Assembly: GCA_035943635.1 (NCBI GenBank)
Contig: DASZBX010000135.1
Coordinates: 9,777-73,776 of the forward strand
Direction of reading: 5' to 3'
DNA: 64,000 bases
From: DASZBX01 sp035943635
GTDB taxonomy: Bacteria; Actinomycetota; Actinomycetes; Streptomycetales; Catenulisporaceae
Both the position numbers and the translations under genes were made by a program. Numbering within the stretch: position 1 is the stretch's first letter; the number at the start of each line of letters is the position of its first letter. The notes under the pieces are model-generated. The model was not told the origin of the DNA and did not search any database. It saw only the letters and a program-made list of their open reading frames with translations. Of this stretch, positions 34,775 to 43,800 are shown in pieces.

Positions 34775-35191
34775 ATGAGCGCAGACACACGCCGATCGGC
34801 CGGAACCCAGAGCGGCACCGACGGGATTCTTCGGGCCCTGCACATCAAGCGGCTTTCCCCCGCCCAGGACCTGGCGGACTACTCCCATGGAGTGACCCTC
34901 CAGGTCATGTGCTTCCTGCGGCAGACCAACGGTCTCGCCGGGGGCACCCGGTTCGGCCGGCTGCACCTGGCCAGCGGGCAGCCGGTGGTGTGGCGCCAGC
35001 GCAACGGGGCCGGCGAGTTCGAGCTGCACCAGCCCTTCTCGCTGACGCCGGTCGAGCAGCGGACGGGGCACTGGAAGGTCGGCGCGTACGCGCTGGAGAG
35101 CTCGGCCGGCTCGTTCATCGCGATGATCCCCAAGATCGACGTTCCGTTGGTCGAGCACGCGTTCGCCCACGCCCCGCAGGTGCCCGCGTAG
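34775..35191 (+). CDS. Hypothetical protein
   Basis: A 138-residue soluble protein I do not recognise. It has an N-terminal polar segment, then a predicted alpha/beta region with KRLSPAQDLADYSHGVTLQ and a beta-rich second half. Good GC-biased third positions support coding. Start at 34775 (ATG) or 34757 (ATG, six residues longer). It is divergent from the amidotransferase and is followed by a strong bidirectional terminator at 35240. Confidence 0.65.
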   Translation: MSADTRRSAGTQSGTDGILRALHIKRLSPAQDLADYSHGVTLQVMCFLRQTNGLAGGTRFGRLHLASGQPVVWRQRNGAGEFELHQPFSLTPVEQRTGHWKVGAYALESSAGSFIAMIPKIDVPLVEHAFAHAPQVPA

Positions 35192-35239
35192 GCGCCCGGG
35201 CCGCCGCGCCGCCCTTGCGCCATCCGGCGCCGTACGCAA

Positions 35240-35280
35240 CGAAGCGCCCGGCCGGGAACGGATCCCGGCCGGGCGCTTCG
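35240..35280. terminator. Bidirectional terminator hairpin
   Basis: Perfect 18-base arms (35240-35257 and 35263-35280) around a five-base loop, midway between the hypothetical gene ending at 35191 and the DHA2 pump ending at 35304 on the other strand. Convergent position and stem strength indicate a terminator for both. Confidence 0.85.
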
Positions 35281-35303
35281 GCGTCGTTCTGGTCAGGTCG
35301 AGG

Positions 35304-36878
35304 TCAGACGTGGGCCACCGTGATGACCGCGTCCTGCTCGGCCGCCGCGTCGGCCGAGCCCGGCGCGGAGCCGACCGAGGGCGCGGTGTTGTGCGTCTGC
35401 GCGGCGGCCATGGCCGCGCGCAGCTCGTTGATCTTGGTCTTGGACGGGAACAGCAGCGCGCCCATCACCGCGCCGCCCGCGAACAGGCAGGAGCTGATCA
35501 GGAACACCGACGTGTAGCCGTGCGTCACCGAGACCTGCTGGATGTGCGGCAGCGTGGCGTGCGAGAGCGCGTAACTGGTGGTGGCGGTGGCCGCCACGGT
35601 GCTCAGGACCGCGGTGCCGATCGACCCGCCGACCTGCTGCATCGTGCTGACCAGGGCCGAGGCCACACCGGCGTCCCGTGGCTGCACGCCCGCGGTCGCG
35701 GTGTTCATCGACGGCGCCATCACCATGCCCATGGCCAGGCCCATCACCATCAGGGCCGGCAGCACGGCGCTGGCGTAGCTCGACGTGACCGTCAGCCGGC
35801 TCAGGTACGCCATCGACAGGCAGCCGAGCACCATGCCGATGGTGATGACCACCCGGGGGCCGAACCGCGGCAGCGTGATGATGTTCGAGGTGTTCGAGCT
35901 GATCATCACGCAGGCGATCATCGGCAGGAACGCCAGCCCGGACATCACCGGGCTGAAGCCCTTGATCAGCTGCAGGTAGTAGGTCAGGAAGAGGAACACG
36001 CCGAACATCGCGACACCGGCGACGCCGACCGCCGCGAAGGCCACCCCGCGGGAACGGTCCGACACGACCCGCAGCGGCAGCAGCGGCGCCGACACCCGGG
36101 CCTCGACCACCGCGAACCCGACCAGCAGGAGCGCGCCGACGACCAGCGAGCCGAGGGTCAGCGGGTCGGTCCAGCCGGCCGACTCGGCGTGCGAGAAGCC
36201 GAAGACCAGGCCGAACAGCCCGGCCGAGGCCAGCACGGTGCCGACCACGTCGATCCGCGGCCGCACCGGCGGGCGCTCGTTGACCATGTAGACCAGCGCG
36301 CCGAGCGTGGCCACCACGGCGAACAGCACGTTCACGTACATCACCCAGCGCCAGGACAGGTACTGGGTCAGCACGCCGCCGAGGATCAGGCCGACCGCGC
36401 CGCCGCCGACCGCGACCGTGCCGAAGACGCCGAACGCCTTGCCCCGGTCGCGCGGGTCGCGGAAGGTGGTGACCAGGGTGCTCAGCGCTGCGGGGGCGAG
36501 CATCGCGGCGGCCACGCCCTGGATGGTGCGGGCGGCGACCAGCACGCCGAACGAGGGCGCGGCCCCGCCGATGGCCGAGGCCAGGGCGAAGGCGGCCAGT
36601 CCGGCGATGAATATCCGTTTGCGCCCGACCAGGTCGCCGATCCGGCCGCCGAGCAGCAGCAGGCTGCCGAACGCGAGGGCGTACGCGGTCACCACCCACT
36701 GGCGTTGGCCGTTGCCGAAGTGCAGAGCGGCCTGCGCAGAGGGAAGCGCGATGTTCACCACTGTCGCGTCCAGGACGACCATGAGTTGGGCCACTGAGAC
36801 TACGACGAGAATCAGCCAGCGGTGGTCGGAAGCACGAGCGGCCGCGGATTCCCGCTGTGCCATAGCTTCGTTCGACAA
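35304..36878 (-). CDS. MFS efflux pump, DHA2 family
   Basis: A 524-residue drug:H+ antiporter with 14 predicted membrane segments. TM1 holds VVLDATVVNIALPSAQ, the DHA2 signature; LGGRIGDLVGRKRIF is the A motif and GGGAVGLILGGVL fits the antiporter motif. The TTG at 36878 has GGAG six bases upstream and is my choice; an ATG at 36863 is the alternative, giving 519 residues. The MarR regulator 410 bases upstream on the same strand is its likely controller. A perfect 12-bp palindrome lies 30 bases before the start. Confidence 0.92.
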   Translation of the reverse strand: MSNEAMAQRESAAARASDHRWLILVVVSVAQLMVVLDATVVNIALPSAQAALHFGNGQRQWVVTAYALAFGSLLLLGGRIGDLVGRKRIFIAGLAAFALASAIGGAAPSFGVLVAARTIQGVAAAMLAPAALSTLVTTFRDPRDRGKAFGVFGTVAVGGGAVGLILGGVLTQYLSWRWVMYVNVLFAVVATLGALVYMVNERPPVRPRIDVVGTVLASAGLFGLVFGFSHAESAGWTDPLTLGSLVVGALLLVGFAVVEARVSAPLLPLRVVSDRSRGVAFAAVGVAGVAMFGVFLFLTYYLQLIKGFSPVMSGLAFLPMIACVMISSNTSNIITLPRFGPRVVITIGMVLGCLSMAYLSRLTVTSSYASAVLPALMVMGLAMGMVMAPSMNTATAGVQPRDAGVASALVSTMQQVGGSIGTAVLSTVAATATTSYALSHATLPHIQQVSVTHGYTSVFLISSCLFAGGAVMGALLFPSKTKINELRAAMAAAQTHNTAPSVGSAPGSADAAAEQDAVITVAHV

Positions 36879-37288
36879 GACAGTCTCCCAGGAAGATGCG
36901 AGATCAAGTGCACGTGCACCGCCGGAATCCCGACCCGGACCGGCCACGGCCGGCGACTGCCGCCTGCCGTGTGGTGTCCGCGCTGGTCAAGCCCCTCTGG
37001 TGCCCGTTCGATCGGCGAGGCAGCTCTCGCCCCGCCTTCGGTCCAACACCGGCCGATCGGGAATCGATACCGAGATCGAGACGATGAATAGGTTAAATAT
37101 TTGTTGTAGGGAGGTTTCGTCGGCGGCAGATCTGTGTTCTCGGGGGCTTTTGGCAGGCGATACTTGGTGTTTGCGTGATTCTGGTAGTACTTCCTGAACG
37201 GCAGTGCTGGGGGATTGTTCGCGGGTGGAATAAAGCGTGCTGTCAGTTATCTGGCTTGGGTGTCGCTCGTGGACCCGACCACGGTGAA
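36879..37288. other. Non-coding region between MarR gene and DHA2 pump
   Basis: No credible gene. It contains a perfect palindrome GTGCACGTGCAC at 36908-36919 close to the pump start, which could be an operator, and a distinctly AT-rich segment at 37080-37240 (for example GGTTAAATATTTGTTG). The AT-rich segment may be a promoter region for the pump or foreign DNA. Confidence 0.5.
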
Positions 37289-37792
37289 TCACGGCGGCCA
37301 GCTGGTCTCCGGGTCGAGTCGGGCCAAGACGTGCGCGCCGAGGTCTTTCAGCGCGAGCAACTGGTCCGCGGACAGTGCGTCGATCACCAGTTCCCGCACG
37401 GCCTCCACATGGCCGGGGGCCGCCTTGACCACCAGGTCGTAGCCCTCGGTGGTGAGGACTGCCATCAGGTAGCGGACGTTCTGCGGGTCCCGGTGCCGGC
37501 ACAGCAGCCCGCGCTTTTCCAACCGGTCCGCGACATGGGAGAGCCGGGACAGCGATCCGTTGGTCAGGACTGCCGGCGTGCTCATCCGCACGCGCCGGTC
37601 CGGCTGCTCGGACAACCGCGCGAGCAGCAGATACTCGAACATCGTCAGCTCGGCCGACTTCGTCAGCTGGGCGTCCAGGGCCGCCGGGACCTTCAGCATC
37701 AGGGCCACCGCGCCCAGCCACGCCGCCCGTTCCCGTTCGTCCAGCCACCGCGGCTCGCCCCGGTCGGCGTCCTCCACTCGCCGGTCCCCCAT
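37289..37792 (-). CDS. MarR-family transcriptional regulator
   Basis: A 167-residue winged-helix regulator. The DNA-binding core (about residues 45-115) reads LTMFEYLLLARLSEQPDRRVRM...LTNGSLSRLSHVADRLEKRGL...HRDPQNVRYLMAVLT, the MarR pattern. Members respond to phenolic or other drug-like ligands and usually repress an adjacent efflux pump, here the DHA2 pump downstream. I place the start at the ATG at 37792 because a promoter with -35 TTGAAC, 16-base spacer and -10 TATGAT ends seven bases before it; ATGs at 37801 and 37804 fall inside the -10 box. Confidence 0.88.
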   Translation of the reverse strand: MGDRRVEDADRGEPRWLDERERAAWLGAVALMLKVPAALDAQLTKSAELTMFEYLLLARLSEQPDRRVRMSTPAVLTNGSLSRLSHVADRLEKRGLLCRHRDPQNVRYLMAVLTTEGYDLVVKAAPGHVEAVRELVIDALSADQLLALKDLGAHVLARLDPETSWPP

Positions 37793-37799
37793 AGGAGAC

Positions 37800-37827
37800 A
37801 TCATAGATTGCAGGCTTGAAGGTTCAA
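37800..37827 (-). promoter_or_regulatory. Promoter and likely MarR operator
   Basis: On the minus strand: -35 TTGAAC (37822-37827), 16-base spacer, -10 TATGAT (37800-37805), then seven bases to the ATG at 37792. The -35 overlaps an inverted repeat (TTGAA-GG-TTCAA on the plus strand, 37816-37827), a MarR-like autoregulatory site. The transcript would be leaderless. Confidence 0.75.
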
Positions 37828-38133
37828 CCGGCAATATTCGGGCTCCGACGCCCGGCCGGCGCGGGTGCGGCCGGGCCGGCCGCCCAGCGCAGCAGGAAGC
37901 CGAGCCGCTCGTGCGACGGACTGTCCGGTTCGGCGGTGTAGGCGATCAGCAGCTGGTCGGGGTGGGTGTCGACGGTGAACTGCTGCACGTCGAGCGTCAC
38001 CGTTCCGGCCACCGGGTGGTGGTGACCGGCCGTCGTCGACCAGCCCGAAGTCACGCGGATCGAGCGCGGCGCGGCGGGCGCGCAGGAAGGCGCCCAGCTC
38101 GCTGCGTTCCCGGGAGGTCTCGCCTGACTGCAT
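37824..38133 (-). pseudogene. XRE/MmyB-type regulator remnant with internal deletion
   Basis: The frame starting at ATG 38133 reads like the first 30 residues of an XRE regulator (LGAFLRARRAALDPRDFGL, compare the intact one at 8534-9379). About 35 codons in, the homology jumps, in another frame, to the extreme C-terminus of the same family (TLDVQQFTVDTHPDQLLIAY, then SPSHERLGFLLRW), which ends near 37824. The HTH second half and most of the ligand domain are missing. The joint is near 38030. It lies at the left edge of the NRPS cluster. Confidence 0.7.
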
Positions 38134-38218
38134 GACTTCATTGTGCGCCCGGGCCGCTCGGGCGTGCCCGGTACTGGCCTGCCCAGGCAGAGCCAGCCGT
38201 GGCGGGCGGCCGGGCCAC

Positions 38219-38274
38219 GCGGCCAGCATGGGTGGCAGGTCGCCGAGCGGCGGCCCGTCACCCATGCTGGCCGC
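38219..38274. repeat. Inverted repeat, 16-bp arms
   Basis: Bases 38219-38234 and 38259-38274 are complementary (15 perfect pairs plus one more) around a 24-base spacer. It lies between the XRE remnant and the aldo/keto reductase remnant. It could be an old terminator. Confidence 0.5.
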
Positions 38275-38299
38275 TCGCCTACGCGCCCGACACCCTGCC

Positions 38300-38438
38300 G
38301 CTGCCGGCCACCACGGCGATCGGACACCTGCGCGAGAACCTCGGCGCGCAGGACCTCGCCCGCGCCCTCACCGCCGCCGAGCTGGCCGCCATCGACGGTC
38401 TCACGCTATGCAAGGGCACGAATTCCGCCGTAGAATGA
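38300..38438 (+). pseudogene. Aldo/keto reductase-like C-terminal remnant
   Basis: An open frame ending at 38438 contains TTAIGHLRENLGAQDLARA followed by LTAAELAAIDGL, which resembles the last helix region of aldo/keto reductases (HLxENL...LTxxELAxID). Nothing upstream in this frame resembles the rest of the barrel, so this looks like a leftover tail. It ends 49 bases before the MbtH gene. The family call rests on a short match. Confidence 0.4.
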
Positions 38439-38486
38439 CCTTGCTCGGCTCAGGGCGACGACCGGTTCTGCGATGGGAGAATCCGC

Positions 38487-38708
38487 GTGTCCAATCCGTT
38501 CGACGACGAAGACGGTGTCTTTCTCGTGCTGGTGAACGACGAGAACCAGCATTCGCTGTGGCCTGCGACGATCGAGGTGCCGGCCGGCTGGCGCCGGGTC
38601 TTCGGCGAGGGGACCCGGGCCGAGAGCCTGGCGTATGTCGAGTCGCACTGGACCGATCTGCGCCCGGCCAGTCTGATCGCGGACATGGAAGCGGCTAATC
38701 CGAGCTGA
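38487..38708 (+). CDS. MbtH-like protein
   Basis: A 73-residue MbtH-domain protein. It shows the family signature SNPFDDEDGVFLVLVNDENQ, then HSLWPATIEVPAGW and the late WTDLRPASL. MbtH proteins bind NRPS adenylation domains and are needed for their folding or activity. The GTG at 38487 follows GGGAGAATCCGC. Unlike most clusters, the gene is on the opposite strand to the NRPS genes, and its last 14 bases overlap the end of the KS-ACP gene tail to tail. It needs its own promoter; TAGAAT at 38431-38436 is a possible -10 box. Confidence 0.95.
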   Translation: MSNPFDDEDGVFLVLVNDENQHSLWPATIEVPAGWRRVFGEGTRAESLAYVESHWTDLRPASLIADMEAANPS

Positions 38709-40872
38709 CGGCGTCGGATCCGGTCTCTGTCCCGGATCCGGTCTCGAGTTCGACTTCGTCCAGCAGGGCGCCCAGGAGGCTGTCCGGTGCGTCGGATTCG
38801 GCGCACAGGTCGACGATCGAGGTGGCGAGTTCGCGGAGGGTGAGTTGGTCCAGGAAGAGTTCCAGCGGGACTTCGGTGCCGAATTGTTCTTCCAGGCGGT
38901 CGGCCAGGTGGATCGCGGCCAGGGAGTCGCCGCCTGCGCCGAAGAACGTCAGGTCCAGGTCGCCGTCATCCTTGAGGCCCAGCGAATCGGCTAGGAGTCG
39001 GGCGATCGCGGTCTCGGTGGCTTCGGTCCCCTGTGTTTCAGGGGTCGTATGGGATGTGGGCGTGGGAGAAGCGGCGGGGCGCACCAGTGAGTAGGCGCCG
39101 AAGTGCTCGCCGGCGAACGGATACGTGGGCAGGTGTACCCGGCGCGCGTAGTCGGGCGTGGGCCAGGCGACGGTTTCGCCCTTGAGCCAGGCTGCGGCCA
39201 GATCGTTCAGTGAGTCAGGGCCCTGACCTATTACGTGGGACGGGCTTGGCGAGGACGCGAGTGCGCGCAGAGCTGCGATGGCTGCGACGAGATCCTGTAC
39301 CACGACACAACCTCTGGCATCGAGGGCTGCGCGGCCGGTCTGGAGGGTGAGGGCCACGTCGGCGAGCGTGGGGGCGAGCGCGTGGGTACGGGCGTCGGGG
39401 GCGTCCAGGAATTGAGCCAGGCGTTCGGCTGCTGCGGCCACTTGGGCTTCGGTGCGGGCGGAAAGCGGCAGGAGTTGCCACTGGCCGTCTGCGTGGTCAT
39501 CCGGCTGGTCTGCCTGCTCGTCTGGTTGGGCGGCGGGGAGTTCGGGGGCCTGTTCCAGGACGAGGTGCACGTTGGTGCCGCCGATGCCTACGCTCGTCAC
39601 CCCGGCCAGGCGCGGTCCGCCTTCCGCGGGCGCGGGCCACGGCTGCGTGGCCGTCACCAGGGCGAGCGGCGACTGGCCGGACGTGAGTTCCGCGCGCGGG
39701 CGCTCGACGTTCGCGGTCGGCACGAAGGCGCGATTCTCCAGCATCAGCACGACTTTGATCAGCCCGGCCACACCAGCTGCGGCGTCGAGATGGCCCAGGT
39801 TGGATTTGACCGAGCCGATCGCGCAGGGGGAGCCGGAGTCATCGTGATCTCCTAGCGCCGTGGTGACCGCGGACAGTTCGATCCGGTCGCCGAGATCGGT
39901 GCCGGAACCATGCATCTCAATGTACTGCGCGGCAGTCGGGTCCAGGCCCGCGGCCGCCCACGCCTCGCCGATCGCGGCCGCCTGCATATCGACGCCCGGC
40001 GCGGTGAATCCCACCCGCAGCGCGCCGTCGTTGGTGACCGCGCCTCCTCGAATCACGGCCCTGATCGGGTCGCCCGCGGCCAGGGCGTCCTCGAGGCGGC
40101 GCAGTACCACGACGCCGACGCCGCTGCCGGGCACGGTCCCGCGGGCGTTCTCGGCGAAGGGGTGGCAGCGGCCGTCCGGGGAGAGGATTCCGCCGTCCTG
40201 GTAACGGTATCCGCGTCGGCGGACCGCGTCCACGCTGACGCCCCCGGCCAGGGCGGCGTCGCACTCGCCGAGCAGCAGGGCCTGGGCGGCGAGGTGGATC
40301 GCGGTCAGCGACGTGGAGCAGGCCGTCTGCACGGTCATGCTCGGGCCGTCGAGATTCAGTTTGTACGAGAGCCAGGGCGCAAGGAACTCGCGGTCGGTGA
40401 GCACCCGCAGCTGGAGCGGATTGAGTTCGGTCGCGAGCCGCGGGTCCGCCTGGGCCGCGGTCATGTGCTCGGTGGCGCTGCCGCCGACGTACACGGCGGT
40501 CCGGCCGGGCGCGCGCCGCGGGTCGATTCCGGCGTCCTCCAAGGCGTTCCAGGCCGTTTCGAGCAGCAGTCGGTGCTGCGGATCCAGCACGGCCGCCTCG
40601 GCGCGGTGGAACGCGAACAGCTGTGCCTCGAACCGGTCGGCGTCGGCCAGGACGGCTCGGGACGGCACGTAGGCCGGGTGGCGCACGTCCGCCTCCGGTT
40701 CACCGTCGGCGAGCAGGTCGGCCGGGTCGAAGTCGGAGATCGCGCAGACGCCGTCGCGCAGGGCGGCCCACAGCTGCGGCAGGTCGGCGGCGCCCGGGAA
40801 ACGGCCGCTCATGCCGACGATCGCCACCGCCGGAGCGTCGGCCGGGTCGGTCGGCGCCGGTGTCTCAGTCAT
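38695..40872 (-). CDS. Polyketide synthase module KS-ACP, no AT
   Basis: A 725-residue type I PKS. The ketosynthase (about residues 13-440) has active-site TACSTSLTAI, then HGSGTDLGDRIE and NLGHLDAAAG, so Cys-His-His are all present (HGSGT instead of HGTGT). It is followed by a linker ending RRVHLPTYPFAGEHFG, as in AT-less (trans-AT) synthases, and an ACP (about 625-700) with GGDSLAAIHL. No acyltransferase, reductase or thioesterase domain is present, so malonyl units must be loaded by an AT encoded elsewhere. It overlaps the preceding NRPS gene by four bases (ATGA). Confidence 0.9.
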   Translation of the reverse strand: MTETPAPTDPADAPAVAIVGMSGRFPGAADLPQLWAALRDGVCAISDFDPADLLADGEPEADVRHPAYVPSRAVLADADRFEAQLFAFHRAEAAVLDPQHRLLLETAWNALEDAGIDPRRAPGRTAVYVGGSATEHMTAAQADPRLATELNPLQLRVLTDREFLAPWLSYKLNLDGPSMTVQTACSTSLTAIHLAAQALLLGECDAALAGGVSVDAVRRRGYRYQDGGILSPDGRCHPFAENARGTVPGSGVGVVVLRRLEDALAAGDPIRAVIRGGAVTNDGALRVGFTAPGVDMQAAAIGEAWAAAGLDPTAAQYIEMHGSGTDLGDRIELSAVTTALGDHDDSGSPCAIGSVKSNLGHLDAAAGVAGLIKVVLMLENRAFVPTANVERPRAELTSGQSPLALVTATQPWPAPAEGGPRLAGVTSVGIGGTNVHLVLEQAPELPAAQPDEQADQPDDHADGQWQLLPLSARTEAQVAAAAERLAQFLDAPDARTHALAPTLADVALTLQTGRAALDARGCVVVQDLVAAIAALRALASSPSPSHVIGQGPDSLNDLAAAWLKGETVAWPTPDYARRVHLPTYPFAGEHFGAYSLVRPAASPTPTSHTTPETQGTEATETAIARLLADSLGLKDDGDLDLTFFGAGGDSLAAIHLADRLEEQFGTEVPLELFLDQLTLRELATSIVDLCAESDAPDSLLGALLDEVELETGSGTETGSDAVSSD

Positions 40873-43800
40873 CGTATGTCGCCCTTCTTGCTCGTGCCGG
40901 CGGTTGGATTCCCGTTGCGGGCGGCCGCGGTCCGGTCGGCCAGTCTTCTGCGTCGTTCGTCGCCGTGCCGACGGGCTGCGGCGGCCGGCGGCGGGGCCGC
41001 GGCCTGGTCGAGCCGGGCGGCCAGGGTGGCCACGTCCGGGAAGCGGAAGAGGTCGACCAAAGCGATGGCCTCGCCGCCCGGGCCCGCCTCCTCGCGCAGG
41101 GCCGCGTGCACGGCCAGCAGGCGCAGGGAGTTGCCACCGATGTCGAAGAAGTTGTCGTGGCGGCCGATCTCGTCGATCCCGAGGACCTGGGCCCAGATCC
41201 GCGCGACGCGTACTTCAGCGGGCGTGGACGGCTGGACGTAGCGCCGGCCGGTGTCCGGGCGGGCGGTCGGCGGGTCGGGCAACCGGGAACGGTCGACCTT
41301 GCCGGAGTTGTTGGTCGGCAGTTCGGCCAGCTGCACGAAGACGTCCGGGACCATGTATCCCGGCAGCCGGTCGGCCAGCCGGGCGCGCAGTTCGGCGGTC
41401 TGCGGCGGGTCGGCCGGGTCGGCGGGCACGAGGTAGCCGACCAGGTGCGGGTCCGTGGCGCCGCCGCGGACCGTGGCCGCCGCGGCGGCGACCTTCGGGT
41501 GCCCGGCCAGCACGGTCTCGATCTCGCCGAGCTCGATCCGGAAGCCGCGCAGTTTGACCTGGCCGTCGGTCCGGCCCAGGTAGTGGATCCGGCCCGCGGC
41601 GTCGTACCTGGCCAGGTCGCCGCTGCGGTACATCCGGGTGCCGGGCGGGCCGAACGGGTCGGCGACGAAACGTTCGGCGGTCGGGCCCGGACGGTTCACG
41701 TAACCGCGGGCCAGGCCCTCGCCGGACAGGTAGATCTCGCCCGCGACGCCGACCGGGGCCGGTTGGAGGTGCGAGTCCAGGATGTAGACGCGGTAGTTCG
41801 GCACCGGGCGGCCGATGACCACCGGCGCGTCGGGGACCAGGAGCCCGGTCGTGGACACGACGGCTGCTTCGGCGGGCCCGTACGCGTTGACCACCCGGCG
41901 CCGGGCGGTCGTCCAGCGGCGGACCAGTTCGTCCGGGCTGGGTTCGCCGCCCACGGCCAGCTCGGTCAGGTCTTCGAGCGCGTCCGGCGGGCAGGGCAGC
42001 GACATCACTGCTGTGGGCGTGATGAAGAGGTGGGTGATCCGGTCCTCGCGCAAGCGTGCGTACAGGGCCTCGCCGATGCGCTCGTCGTCGGTCGCGATGT
42101 GCAGGGCGGCTCCGGCGATCCAGGTGGCGAACACATCGAGGACTGAGATGTCGAAGGCGTACGAAGCCTGTTGCAGCACCCGGGATTCCGGCGTCAGACG
42201 CTGCCAGTCACGGGCCGCGACGGTTGCGTTCATCAATGATCGGTGGCCGACCAGGACGCCCTTCGGGACGCCGGTCGAGCCGGAGGTGTAGATGATGTAG
42301 GCGGCGTTGGCGGGAGTCGTCGGGCGTTGGGCGGAGGGGTTGGCCGAACCGGATGTGGGGCGGTTGACGAAGTCGGTGGCGGCGTCGGCGACCTCGGCGA
42401 CCTCCACGCCCAGGTCCGGGAGACGCCCGGCGGTCTGCGGTCCGGTCAGGATCAAACGGATGCCGGTGTCTTCGAGCACGTGCATCAGCCGCGCTTGCGG
42501 CAGCGTGACCTCCAACGCGAGGTAGACGCCGCCGGCCCGCAGTACCGCGAGGGCGGCGATGACCATCTCGGCGGTCCGGCCCAGGCACACGCCCACCGGC
42601 ACCTCCGGCCCGACGCCCGCCGCGCGCAGTCCGTCGGCCAGGCGGTCGGCGCGTGCGAGCAGCTCGGCGTAGGTCAGTGTCGTGCCGTCGCACACCAGCG
42701 CGACGGCGTCCGGTCTGGTGGCGGCCTGCTCGGCGATGAGGTCGGTGACCAGGCCGGACGGGACGGTTTGGGCCGCCGAGTTCCAGCTGCGCAGCATCTG
42801 CCGGCGTTGTGCGTCGTCGAGCAGGGCCGCCGAGTCGACCGGAAGTTCGGGACGGTCGAGCAGGTGGTCGAGCAGGACCAGGAAGTTGCGCAGCCAGTGC
42901 CGTACCGTCGCCGGGTCGAACAGGTCACTGCGATAGTCGAACTGGATGACCGTGTCCGCGGCCCAGCGTTCGGTGTACATCACCAGGTCGGCCTTGGCCG
43001 CGCGCAGCGTCAGCGGCAGCCGCTCGGTCTGGGCGCCGTGCAGGTCGAGCGGGTATTCCGTGTCGTCGTAGGTGAAGACGACCTGCACGACCGGGTCGTG
43101 ACTCGGATCCCGTTGCCCGGCAACGGCTTCGACCACTGATTCGAAGGGTGCATCCTGGTACTGGTGCGCGCCGGAGAGCCGGTCGCGGACGCGGAGCAGC
43201 AGCTCGGCGAAGGTCGGCGGCCCGGACAGGTCGATCCGCAGCGCGAGCGTGGTGGTGAGGAAACCGACGACGCGTTGCAGGTCCGGGTGGTCGCGCCCGG
43301 CGGCCGGTGTGCCGACGACGACGTCTGTCCGCCCGGACAGCCGCGAGAGCAGGACGGCGAAGGCCGCGAGCATGACCGTGTACTGCGTCGCCCCGGCCGA
43401 GCGGGCCGTTCGGGCGAGGCGTTCGTGCAGGTCCGGGGGCAGGACGACCCGCTCGCTCTCGGCCGCTGAGGTCTGCACTGCGGGCCGGGGTCGGTCCGTG
43501 GGCAGGATCGGGGTCAGCGGCGCTCCGTCCAGTGATCGGCGCCAGTGCTCGACCGCCTCGGCGAACTCGCCGTCAGCCAGGCGCCGCTCCTGCCAGGCGG
43601 AATAGTCAGGGTATTGAATGGCCAGGGCGGGCAGGCCGGCCGGGCGGCCGGTCAGCGCGGCACGGTAGCCGATGGCCAGTTCCTCCAACAGGATCCGCAG
43701 CGACCAGCCGTCGCAGATCAGGTGGTGCATGGCCAGCAGGACGCGATGGCTGCCGTCCGGAAGCCGGTAGACAACGCTGCGCAGCAGCGGTCCGTGCTCC

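Noticed and set aside
38300..38438. Intact small gene upstream of MbtH
   Set aside because: The frame resembles only the end of an aldo/keto reductase and has no ribosome site; treated as a remnant.
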